Part shown: positions 37,555 through 44,937 of the stretch, in pieces
How positions within the stretch are numbered: the first letter of the stretch is position 1
Layout of the letters: every line of letters starts with the position of its first letter
NCBI GenBank assembly: GCA_013821825.1
Contig: PNJK01000020.1
Coordinates: forward strand, 1-52,101
Length of the DNA stretch: 52,101 nt
Source of the DNA: Rhodobacter sp.
GTDB taxonomy: Bacteria; Pseudomonadota; Alphaproteobacteria; Rhodobacterales; Rhodobacteraceae
Direction of reading: 5' to 3'
The notes under the pieces: model-generated
Seen by the model: only the letters and a program-made list of their open reading frames with translations
Database searches by the model: none
Told to the model about the DNA's origin: nothing
Program-made: the position numbers and the translations under genes

Positions 37555-38450
37555 GCCAGCGGCTGATCTATATCGCCGTGCTTCTGGCCCTGGGGATCGG
37601 CTGGGGCAGCACGCAGGCGCTGGGCAAGATCGCGGCGTCAACCGGAAACGGGCCGCTTGGCCTGATCGTCTGGCAAGGCGTGATCGGCGTGGCGGTGCTG
37701 GGCGCGCTGACGCTGGCGCGGGGCAGGCGGCTGCGACTGACCCGGGTGGGCCTGCGGTTCGCCGTGATCATCGCGATTGTGGGGACGGTGCTGCCGACCT
37801 ACACGTTCTACACCTCGGTCGTGCATCTGCCGGCCGGGATCATGTCGGTGCTGATTTCCGCGGTTCCGTTGTTTTCGTTCCCGATGGCGATGGTCCTGGG
37901 GATGGACAGGTTCTCGTCCCGGCGGCTGTTCGGGCTGATCTGTGGTCTGACCGGGGTCGCGCTGATTGCACTTCCGGGCGCGAGCCTGCCGGACCCTGCA
38001 TTGGCGATCTGGGTGCCCTTTGCGCTCCTGGGGCCGCTGTTCTATGCGGCGGAGGGCAATATCGTGGCACGCTGGGGTACCTTTGGTCTGGATCCGGTGC
38101 AGGTGATGTTCTGGGCAAGTCTGATCGCAGCGATCATCACCTTGCCGGTGGCCGTGCTGACCGGGCAGATGTTTTCTCTGGCACCCTTTGGACAGCCCGA
38201 AGCGGCGCTTGTGTTCAATTCGGGTCTGCACGCGCTGCTTTATGCAAGCTATGTCTGGCTGAACGGCAAGGCCGGGGCGGTCTTTGCGTCGCAAGTGGCC
38301 TATTTTGTCACCGGGTCAGGCGTCTTCTGGGCGATGCTGCTGCTGGGCGAGCGGTTTTCGACGTTGGTCTGGGTCGCTCTGGTGGTCATGCTGGCGGGCG
38401 TGGCGCTGGTGCAGCCGCGTGAGCGCAAGGCGAAACTGGTGGAGGTCTGA
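37551..38450 (+). CDS. EamA/DMT-family inner-membrane permease
   Basis: 299 residues with about ten hydrophobic helices in two repeats. Typical blocks are LALGIGWGSTQALGKIAAS at the start, FYTSVVHLPAGIMSVLISAVPLFSF in the first half and GSGVFWAMLLLGERFSTLVW in the second. The start is TTG, overlapping the stop of the YmdB-like gene (CCTTGAGCC), so the pair is translationally coupled. The downstream SLC13 gene also overlaps by one base. The substrate is unknown. Confidence 0.88.
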   Translation: MSQRLIYIAVLLALGIGWGSTQALGKIAASTGNGPLGLIVWQGVIGVAVLGALTLARGRRLRLTRVGLRFAVIIAIVGTVLPTYTFYTSVVHLPAGIMSVLISAVPLFSFPMAMVLGMDRFSSRRLFGLICGLTGVALIALPGASLPDPALAIWVPFALLGPLFYAAEGNIVARWGTFGLDPVQVMFWASLIAAIITLPVAVLTGQMFSLAPFGQPEAALVFNSGLHALLYASYVWLNGKAGAVFASQVAYFVTGSGVFWAMLLLGERFSTLVWVALVVMLAGVALVQPRERKAKLVEV

Positions 38451-40228
38451 TGTTCGGACTGGCAATTCCGGTTGAGTTCCAGCCCTGGGTCGCGCTGGCA
38501 ATCCTTGTGGTGATGTTCGTCCTCTTCGTGCTGGAACGGACTCCGATCGAGGTGACGGCCATTGGCGGCGCGGCGGTGATGCTGGTGCTGGGGATCCTGC
38601 CGGTCGGAACGGCGACCTCGATCCTGTCGAACCCGGCGCCCTGGACGATTGCGATGATGTTTCTGGTGATGGGCGGGCTGGTGCGGACCGGCGCGGTGGA
38701 GATGATCATCTCGCAGGCCGAACGGCATGTCGGCAACCGGCCGCGGACGACGATTGCGGTCCTGTTCGGCTTTGTCGGCGTGGCCTCGGCCTTCATGAAC
38801 AACACGCCGCTGGTGGCGGTGATGATCCCGGTGGTGATCCAGCTTGCCGTCAAGATCGGGACGGCGCCGTCGAAGCTGCTGATCCCGCTGAGCTACATGA
38901 CCGTGATGGGGGGGATGATCACGCTGATCGGCACCTCGACCAACCTGCTGGTCGACGGGGTGGCGATGAAGCGGGGGCTAGAGCATTTCGGCCTTTTCGA
39001 GATCGCCCCTCTGGGAATTGCGGTCACGCTGGCCGGCGGAGCCTTTCTGGCGCTGTTCGGCAACCGGCTGTTGCCGGAGCGGCAGTCGATGGGCGTGCTG
39101 TTGAGCGACCGGCGCAAGATGAAGTTCTTCACCGAGGTCGCGGTGCCCGAGGACAGCAGCCTGATCGGCCAGCAGGTCCTGAGCGTGGACATCTTCAAGC
39201 GCGAAGGGGTGCGGGTGATCGACGTGCTGCGCGGGGACGCCAGTCTGCGGCGCGATCTGACCCCGGTCACGCTCGCGGCGGGCGACCGGGTGGTCCTGCG
39301 CACCGAGATGACGGAGCTCTTGGGATTGCAGGGTCGCAAGGACCTGCATCTGGTGGACAAGCTGTCCTCGGTGAAGACGGAAACGGTCGAGGTGCTGATC
39401 GGCCCCGGTTGCCGGATGGAGGGGCGTTCGCTGGGCGAATTGCGCCTGCGGCGGCGCTATGGCGTCTATGTGCTGGCGGTGCACCGGCGGAACCAGAACA
39501 TCGGGCGGCAGCTGGACGACCTGATTGTCCGGGTCGGCGATACGCTGCTCCTGGAAGGGGCCATCGAGGATATCCAGCGGCTGGCGGCGGACATGGATCT
39601 GGTGGATGTCAGCCGTCCGCGGGTGATGGCGTTCCGCCGGGCGAAAGCGCCGATCGCGATTGCGGCGCTGGCGATGATCGTGGTGCTTTCGGCGCTGAAC
39701 CTGGCACCGATCCTGCCGCTGGCGCTGTTTGCCGTGGCAGTGATCCTGATCACCCACTGTGTCGACAGTGACGAGGCATTCGGCTTTGTCGACGGCCGGC
39801 TGCTGGCAATGATCTTTGCTATGCTGGCGGTGGGCGCCGGGCTGGAGCAATCCGGTGCGGTGGTGTTGATCGTCGGTGCGGTCGCTCCCTGGCTGGAGGG
39901 GTTGGGGCCTTTCGCCTTGATCCTGACGGTTTATTTCATCGGGCTGGTGCTGACCGAGTTCCTGTCGAACAATGCGGTGGCGGTGGTCTACACGCCCATC
40001 GCGATCGAGCTGGCCGACAAGCTGGGCTACGACCCGCGCCCCTTCGTGGTGGCGGTGATGTTTTCCGCCACGCTCGCCTTTGCGACGCCGGTGGGCTACC
40101 AGACCAACATGATGGTCTACGGCCCCGGCGGTTACCGCTTTGCCGACTTTACCAAGGTGGGCCTGCCGCTCAACATCATCGTGATGCTGGTCTGTGCCGT
40201 GCTGATCCCGCTGATCTGGCCCCTGTAA
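38450..40228 (+). CDS. SLC13/CitT-type permease with two RCK_C domains
   Basis: 592 residues. The N-terminal half-transporter (about 1-210) has VALAILVVMFVLFVLERTPIE, FMNNTPLVAVMIPVV and MTLIGTSTNLLVDG-like GGMITLIGTSTNLLVDGVA; the C-terminal half (about 400-590) has the second FLSNNAVAVVYTPIAIELA copy. Between them, about 215-385, lie two TrkA-C (RCK_C) domains, each ending in GDRVVLR or GDTLLLEG. This architecture is known in anion:sodium symporters that carry sulfate, di- or tricarboxylates; the substrate is not certain. It is the third gene of an overlapping run. Confidence 0.9.
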   Translation: MFGLAIPVEFQPWVALAILVVMFVLFVLERTPIEVTAIGGAAVMLVLGILPVGTATSILSNPAPWTIAMMFLVMGGLVRTGAVEMIISQAERHVGNRPRTTIAVLFGFVGVASAFMNNTPLVAVMIPVVIQLAVKIGTAPSKLLIPLSYMTVMGGMITLIGTSTNLLVDGVAMKRGLEHFGLFEIAPLGIAVTLAGGAFLALFGNRLLPERQSMGVLLSDRRKMKFFTEVAVPEDSSLIGQQVLSVDIFKREGVRVIDVLRGDASLRRDLTPVTLAAGDRVVLRTEMTELLGLQGRKDLHLVDKLSSVKTETVEVLIGPGCRMEGRSLGELRLRRRYGVYVLAVHRRNQNIGRQLDDLIVRVGDTLLLEGAIEDIQRLAADMDLVDVSRPRVMAFRRAKAPIAIAALAMIVVLSALNLAPILPLALFAVAVILITHCVDSDEAFGFVDGRLLAMIFAMLAVGAGLEQSGAVVLIVGAVAPWLEGLGPFALILTVYFIGLVLTEFLSNNAVAVVYTPIAIELADKLGYDPRPFVVAVMFSATLAFATPVGYQTNMMVYGPGGYRFADFTKVGLPLNIIVMLVCAVLIPLIWPL

Positions 40229-40238
40229 GGAGACGCCG

Positions 40239-40601
40239 ATGCACAAATTCATGACCCTGATGCTGCTGGCGGGTTGCGCCGCTCCGTTTGGCACGCCGGT
40301 CCCGCAGGCGGCGCGGCTGTCGACCGACGTTCTGACGCTGACGCTGTCGGATGGCACGATCTGCCGGGCCGACTGGGCGGCAGCGGGCGGCGTCGGGCGG
40401 CTGGAACCCTGCGGGCCGGGCTATGGCTATGCGGTGGAGGTGGTGCAGAACCCCAACCTCTTGCGCCAGTTGTTCACTGGGCTGACCGAAGCTCTGGGTG
40501 CCGAAGGGTCGGTGCCGCCGATGGCGGAAGTGACCATCACCGATCCCGCCGGGGTGGACACCGTATTCGTCTCGCCGCCGCCGGTGGACATGGGCGACTA
40601 G
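40239..40601 (+). CDS. Small predicted lipoprotein
   Basis: 120 residues with a short signal peptide ending in a lipobox (LMLLAGC, lipidated Cys at residue 13). The mature part contains two more cysteines ([16 protein letters not shown]), likely forming a disulfide in the periplasm, and a Pro-rich tail. I do not recognise a family. It starts ten bases after the SLC13 gene with AAGGAG upstream and is probably part of the same transcript. A dispersed GC element follows its stop. Confidence 0.78.
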   Translation: MHKFMTLMLLAGCAAPFGTPVPQAARLSTDVLTLTLSDGTICRADWAAAGGVGRLEPCGPGYGYAVEVVQNPNLLRQLFTGLTEALGAEGSVPPMAEVTITDPAGVDTVFVSPPPVDMGD

Positions 40602-40604
40602 CGC

Positions 40605-40680
40605 CGGGTCCCCCCATTCCTCCGCCACAAAGGGGGGGAGGGAGGCGCTTTGGCCCGGCGCGACCGGAGGGCGGCGGGGT
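40605..40680. repeat. GC-rich dispersed hairpin element, copy 2
   Basis: A C-rich arm (CCCCCCATTCCTCCGCC) and a G-rich arm (GGGGGGGAGGGAGG), then GCGCTTT, GGCCCG, GGAGGGCGG and GGGGTTG. Bases 40633-40651 match 10434-10452 with one difference. Like copy 1 it begins just past a stop codon. Confidence 0.65.
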
Positions 40681-40744
40681 TGCGGTTGCGCCGGTCGCTG
40701 GTGTAGAGGACGCCAGCACCGACAATCGACCGGAGACATGGGTC

Positions 40745-41485
40745 ATGGCAGGCCATTCGAAATGGGCGAACATCCAGCACCGCAAGGGCAAGCAGGACAA
40801 GTTGCGCTCGAAAATGTTCTCGAAGCTGGCGAAGGAAATCACCGTCGCCGCCAAGATGGGCATGCCGGACGTGGACATGAACCCGCGCCTGCGGCTGGCT
40901 GTGAAGGCGGCGAAGGCCGTGTCGATGCCGAAGGACGTGATCGACCGGGCGATCAAGAAATCCCAGATGGGCGACGGGGCGGATTACACCGAGATCCGCT
41001 ATGAGGGCTACGGCGTGAACGGCATCGCGATCATCGTCGAGGCGATGACCGACAACCTGAACCGCACCGCGTCGAACGTGCGGTCCTACTTCAGCAAATG
41101 TGGCGGGAACCTGGGCACCACCGGGTCAGTCGCACACAGCTTTGACCGCGTCGGCGAGATTTCCTATCCCGCATCGGCCGGGTCGGCGGACGACGTGATG
41201 ATGGCGGCGCTGGACGCCGGGGCCGACGATGTCGAAAGTGACGAGGACGGCCACTGGATCTATTGCCAGGTCGAGAACCTGTCCGAGGTTTCGGATGCGC
41301 TGGAAAAGGCGCTGGGCGAGTCGACGGAGTCGAAGCTGGTCTGGAAACCGCAGACCCTGACCGAGGTCGATCTGGATACAGCGCAAAAGCTGATGCGGCT
41401 TGTCGACCTGCTGGAAGAGGATGACGACGTGCAGACCGTCACCTACAATTTCGACGTGCCAGAGGATGTTGCGGCGCAGCTTTAG
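40745..41485 (+). CDS. YebC/PmpR family protein
   Basis: 246 residues, three-domain YebC fold: [19 protein letters not shown] at the N-terminus, [54 protein letters not shown], and [10 protein letters not shown] in the later part. The family has been described as transcription regulators (PmpR) and, more recently, as translation factors easing polyproline stalling. The frame extends far upstream through the dispersed element, but the conserved protein starts at ATG 40745. Confidence 0.95.
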   Translation: MAGHSKWANIQHRKGKQDKLRSKMFSKLAKEITVAAKMGMPDVDMNPRLRLAVKAAKAVSMPKDVIDRAIKKSQMGDGADYTEIRYEGYGVNGIAIIVEAMTDNLNRTASNVRSYFSKCGGNLGTTGSVAHSFDRVGEISYPASAGSADDVMMAALDAGADDVESDEDGHWIYCQVENLSEVSDALEKALGESTESKLVWKPQTLTEVDLDTAQKLMRLVDLLEEDDDVQTVTYNFDVPEDVAAQL

Positions 41486-41682
41486 GTGGCGGAGTCACGC
41501 CGGCGGCGGGCAATTTTTTCCGTAACCCCTTGCAACACGTGGCCAGAAGGCGCATGTGCCGGGGGTCAAAGCTACTTCTCTTTCGTCTTCTGTCCGCCCT
41601 TCGGCCCGCAGCACTTCGATCGTGACGACACTGGGCCGGGCTATCGCACACTGCGGATGGCACAATGACAGGAGATATCACG

Positions 41683-41889
41683 ATGGCCAATGGCACCGTG
41701 AAATGGTTCAACGCCACCAAGGGCTTCGGCTTCATCGCACCGGCTGGTGGTTCCAAGGACGTGTTCGTCCATGTGACCGCGCTGGAACGCGCTGGCATCC
41801 GTTCGCTTCCCGATGGGCAGGCTGTGACCTATGACGTCGAGCAAGACCGCAACGGCCGTGAATCGGCTGTGAACCTCGCGCTCGCATAA
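41683..41889 (+). CDS. CspA-family cold-shock protein
   Basis: 68-residue single cold-shock domain, an RNA/ssDNA chaperone. RNP1 is KGFGFI and RNP2 VFVHVT, in MANGTVKWFNATKGFGFIAP. AGGAGATATCACG precedes the ATG. An in-frame ATG 18 bases earlier would add MTGDIT; it overlaps the ribosome-binding site and is unlikely. The 197-base gap upstream may include a long 5' leader, common for csp genes, but I cannot identify regulatory motifs there. A strong terminator follows. Confidence 0.96.
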   Translation: MANGTVKWFNATKGFGFIAPAGGSKDVFVHVTALERAGIRSLPDGQAVTYDVEQDRNGRESAVNLALA

Positions 41890-41917
41890 GGTTTGGCCCT
41901 TCCGGGCCGGGTTTCGA

Positions 41918-41953
41918 CGGGGGTGGCGCAAGCCGCCCCCGTTTCTTTTTTTT
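41918..41953 (+). terminator. Intrinsic terminator of the cold-shock gene
   Basis: CGGGGGTGGC, loop GCAA, GCCGCCCCCG (one G-U pair), followed by TTTCTTTTTTTT. Strong stem and T-run, about 28 bases after the stop. Confidence 0.95.
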
Positions 41954-42036
41954 GCGCGTGCGTGCTGATTTGCATCAAGGCCGTCCGGGGCAATCCTTGT
42001 CACCCTGCCGGTGTCAAGGTCCGGGAGGGTGACGCG

Positions 42037-42441
42037 ATGCTGCGGGCATGGATGGTTGTGGCGACCGGTCTGGCAGGGTTGCCGGCCTTTGCCGAGGGCG
42101 ATGTGGCGACCGGCGAGAGGCTTTATCAGGGCAATTGCGCGGTCTGCCACGGCATCGAGGCTACCGGGCAGGGGCCGATGGTGACGGCGCTGATCGTGCA
42201 GCCGGCTGATCTGACCACTCTGGTGCAGCGATACGGCGGTGTCTTTCCGCTGGAGCGGGTGGCGGCGCGGATCGACGGGCGCGATCCCCTGGTGTCGCAC
42301 GGAAGTTCGATGCCGGTCTATGGCAGCTTCTTCGAGGGCAGGGACGTGGTCCTGAAGACCGATGCTGGCCAGCCCTTGATGACCAGCCAGCCGATTGCCG
42401 ATCTGGTGGCCTGGCTGAAGACGATCCAGAAAGCCGATTAG
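42037..42441 (+). CDS. Small periplasmic cytochrome c
   Basis: 134 residues with a signal peptide (MVVATGLAGLPAFA, cleavage before EGD). The haem-binding motif is CAVCH (C34, C37, H38), and M92 in SSMPVYG is a good axial ligand candidate. The size and the sequence GERLYQGNCAVCHG are typical of class I cytochromes that carry electrons in the periplasm. No oxidase or dehydrogenase gene is adjacent, so its partner is unknown. ATG 42037 has a GGGAGGGTGACG-type site; the longer frame upstream begins before the csp terminator and is not used. Confidence 0.9.
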   Translation: MLRAWMVVATGLAGLPAFAEGDVATGERLYQGNCAVCHGIEATGQGPMVTALIVQPADLTTLVQRYGGVFPLERVAARIDGRDPLVSHGSSMPVYGSFFEGRDVVLKTDAGQPLMTSQPIADLVAWLKTIQKAD

Positions 42442-42478
42442 GCAGGGTCGGCCCTTGGCGGGCCAGAGGGGTGCTGCG

Positions 42479-43366
42479 TCAGCCCGGCGGCACAAGCAGG
42501 GCGTGGGCCGACCGCCAGATTGCATCGGTAAGCGGGGCAAGCGCGGGGGCGGCGAGGCGGGTGAACTGCCAGTAGAGCGCCACATCCAGCGCTGCGCCGG
42601 GCACGAGTTCCACCAGCAGGCCCGAGGCGAGGTGGTCCGCGACCAGCGGTTCGGGGTTGAGGCTCCAGCCAAGACCGGTCAGGCAGGCTTCGACGAAGGC
42701 CTGCGACGAGGCCATGTGATGACTGGGCAAAGTGGCGCGGCCGAGGCCAGTGCCCTGGAGCGCGACCCAGCGTTCTTTCAGGCGGTCCTTGTCCGAAAAG
42801 GTCAGGGTCGGGGCCTTGGCCAGTGCTTGCGGCGTGACCCCGGACGGAAACCAGCGCGACATATAGCCGGGCGACACGGTTGCGCGGTAGCGCAGGCTGC
42901 CAAGCGCGATCGTGTCGCAGCCTTGCAGCGGTCCGGGGTGCGAGGTGATGGCGGCCACGACCTCTCCCCGTCGCAGCCAGTCCTGGCTGACCTCCTCATC
43001 GTCGATCACGAGATCGAAGAGGAAGCCGGAGGTCGCGGCCAGTGCCGGGATGACCCAGGTCGCCAGGCTGTCGGCATTGACCGCGATGCGCAAGGTGGCT
43101 GGGGCTGAGGTAAGGCCGGGCAGATCGGCGGCAACGGTGCGCTCCAGCAGCAGGACCTCGTTGTAGTGGCGGATCAGGCGCAGGCCGGTGGCGGTGGCGG
43201 CGCAGGGTTGGCCGCGACGGATGAGAAGGGTGCCGGCCACCTCTTCCAGCGCCTTGATGCGCTGGCTGATGGCCGAAGGGGTGACATGCAGTTCCGCCGC
43301 TGCAAGATCGAAGGACCCGCGACGGTGAACGGCGGCGAGGGCGGCGAGTTGCGCGGAGTCCAGCAT
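42479..43366 (-). CDS. argP: LysR-type regulator, ArgP-like
   Basis: 295 residues. N-terminal winged helix-turn-helix (LDSAQLAALAAVHRRGSFDLA, then LHVTPSAISQRIKALEE), then the substrate-binding domain. The combination with a divergent LysE exporter is the classic ArgP/LysG plus ArgO/LysE pair, in which the regulator senses lysine or arginine and controls the exporter. The ATG at 43366 (MLDSAQLAAL) was chosen because conserved sequence begins there; an additional 73 codons upstream of it cross the operator region. The effector is inferred, not shown. Confidence 0.88.
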   Translation of the reverse strand: MLDSAQLAALAAVHRRGSFDLAAAELHVTPSAISQRIKALEEVAGTLLIRRGQPCAATATGLRLIRHYNEVLLLERTVAADLPGLTSAPATLRIAVNADSLATWVIPALAATSGFLFDLVIDDEEVSQDWLRRGEVVAAITSHPGPLQGCDTIALGSLRYRATVSPGYMSRWFPSGVTPQALAKAPTLTFSDKDRLKERWVALQGTGLGRATLPSHHMASSQAFVEACLTGLGWSLNPEPLVADHLASGLLVELVPGAALDVALYWQFTRLAAPALAPLTDAIWRSAHALLVPPG

Positions 43367-43392
43367 TAGCCAGATTAACTCATCAACAGAGA

Positions 43393-43409
43393 GATTAATT
43401 TGATTAATC
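43393..43409. promoter_or_regulatory. Palindromic operator between argP and lysE
   Basis: GATTAAT-TTG-ATTAATC, a perfect 7-base inverted repeat with 3-base centre in a divergent region, the shape of a LysR-family T-N11-A site. A related half-site AGATTAACT lies 20 bases to the left. It sits 27 bases from the regulator start and 43 bases from the small ORF start. Confidence 0.75.
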
Positions 43410-43451
43410 AGAGATCCTCGCGTCAGGTCAAGCCGTTGATGGAGGCGTGTC

Positions 43452-43685
43452 GTGAGTATGCTGGATTTTTCGGCCTTGTCGCGCGGGGGGGAGCCGGTCC
43501 CGTCGGACGCGGCCAATGGCTTTGCGGTCCGGACCGGCGCGGGGGGGCTGACGGCGGCTTCTGCCTCTTCCGAGGCGGGCATCAATACCCTTCAACGCAC
43601 CGGGTTCCATCACGACCAGATTGGCGTGCGATGCGACTGGTGCCACGATGCGCCGGCGGCCCTGCGGGAGATGTCGCGTGCTTGA
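43452..43685 (+). CDS. Small ORF upstream of and overlapping lysE
   Basis: 77 residues from GTG 43452 (MSMLDFSALSRGGEP) with GGAGG seven bases earlier; an ATG two codons later is an alternative. The end (HHDQIGVRCDWCHDAPAALR) has a CDWCH sequence and the stop overlaps the lysE GTG start by eight bases, so it is placed to be co-translated with the exporter. Third positions are mostly G or C, as in real genes here. I recognise no family. It could be a leader peptide, a small regulator or a chance frame; the ribosome-binding site and overlap favour a translated ORF. Confidence 0.5.
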   Translation: MSMLDFSALSRGGEPVPSDAANGFAVRTGAGGLTAASASSEAGINTLQRTGFHHDQIGVRCDWCHDAPAALREMSRA

Positions 43686-44280
43686 GACGGCGTTTCATGG
43701 CTATGTGTTGGCCATCAGTCTGATCCTTGCGATCGGCGCGCAGAATGCCTTCGTGCTGCGGCAGGGCCTGCGACGGGAACATGTGGCGGCGGTGGTTGCC
43801 GTCTGTGCGCTGTCGGACGCGGTGCTGATTGCTGCCGGGGTGGCGGGGTTCGGCGTGTTGTCGCGGGCCGTCCCCTGGTTCGGCGAGGCGATGCGCTGGT
43901 TGGGGGTGGCGTTCCTGCTGGTCTATGGCGGCCTGCGGTTCTTGGCGGCGGCCAAGGGGGGCGAGGTGTTGCTGCCGTCGCAGGCGACTTCTGCACCTCT
44001 CGGAAGGGTGATGCTGACGGCGCTGGTGCTGACCTGGGCCAATCCGCATGTCTATCTGGATACGGTGGTGCTGCTGGGATCGGTCTCGGCGCAGCATGCC
44101 CAGTACAAGTTGATCTTCGGTATCGCGGCGGCGGCCGGGTCGCTTAGCTTCTTCAGCGCCCTGGGGTTTGGCGCGCGGCTTCTGGCGCCGGTCTTCGCAA
44201 AGCCCGCCGCATGGGTTTGGCTGGAGATCGGAGTTGGCTGCACGATGTGGTTGATCGCGGCGGCCCTTGCCTTCGGCTGA
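43678..44280 (+). CDS. LysE/ArgO-family amino-acid exporter
   Basis: 200 residues, about six membrane helices. The start GTG 43678 has GGGAGATG upstream. LysE-family blocks: HGYVLAISLILAIGAQNAFVLR near the N-terminus, LTWANPHVYLDTVVLLGS in the middle, and the C-terminal LEIGVGCTMWLIAAALAFG. The family exports basic amino acids such as lysine or arginine. The divergent ArgP-like regulator supports the assignment. It is preceded by a small overlapping ORF and followed by an EamA remnant. Confidence 0.92.
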   Translation: MLETAFHGYVLAISLILAIGAQNAFVLRQGLRREHVAAVVAVCALSDAVLIAAGVAGFGVLSRAVPWFGEAMRWLGVAFLLVYGGLRFLAAAKGGEVLLPSQATSAPLGRVMLTALVLTWANPHVYLDTVVLLGSVSAQHAQYKLIFGIAAAAGSLSFFSALGFGARLLAPVFAKPAAWVWLEIGVGCTMWLIAAALAFG

Positions 44281-44349
44281 GGCTTCCGCTTCTGTGCGCC
44301 AATGCGTTAGTCAAGCGATCTGGTTCGCCCCGTCGAAGGGGTCTTGTGG

Positions 44350-44889
44350 ATGCTGGTCAGCACGAAAGCCTTTGTCGAGGTCAATGGCATCGTCCGGCAT
44401 CTGGGCACCGATCTTCCCGCCGCGCAATCGGCCTTCATCCACTTTGCCTTTGGCCTGATGGTCCTGGCCCCGGCGATCTGGACGGCGCGGGCGACGCGGT
44501 TCCCGGTGCCGGTGTTGTGGATGTTCGGCTGGCGCGGGGCCTTGCATGTGGCGGCGGTGATCCTCTGGTTCTATGCCATGGCGCGGGTGCCGGTGGCCGA
44601 GATGGCGACGCTGGGGCATTACACGATGACGCGGGCGTTCGGGGCGGCGCCGCTTGCGGTGACGCAACCTGTGACGTTTCTGCAGATTGTCTGGGCGGCG
44701 CTTCTGGGGGCGCTGGTCTTTGGCGAAAGGGTCGACGCGTTCGTGTTGCTGGGCGGCGCGATGATCGTGGGCGCGGTCAGTCTGAACACCTGGGCCGAGG
44801 CGCGGCGCGGGCGGATTCCGCCGCGCCGGTGCCGTGAGGGTGTTGCGCCGCCGGTGCCGGAGGCGCGCGCTCCGGTGAAGGGGCATTGA
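44350..44889 (+). pseudogene. EamA/DMT permease with apparent in-frame internal deletion
   Basis: 179 residues, whereas the family usually has about 280-300. The first ~80 residues (MLVSTKAFVEVNG, then LWMFGWRGALHVAAVILWFYAMARVP) look like the first helices of a DMT permease. They run directly, at about VAEMATLGHYTMT, into sequence typical of the last helices (AFGAAPLAVTQPVTFLQIVWAALLGALVFGE). The middle half, about 100-130 residues with four helices, is missing with the frame kept. AAGGGG sits eight bases before ATG 44350. The remaining tail (RRGRIPPRRCREG) is low complexity. It is probably non-functional, or a small membrane protein retained after deletion. Confidence 0.68.
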
Positions 44890-44937
44890 GGAAGCTTCCC
44901 TAGGGTCCCCCTCCAAGGCGATCCTGCGGAGGTTTTC

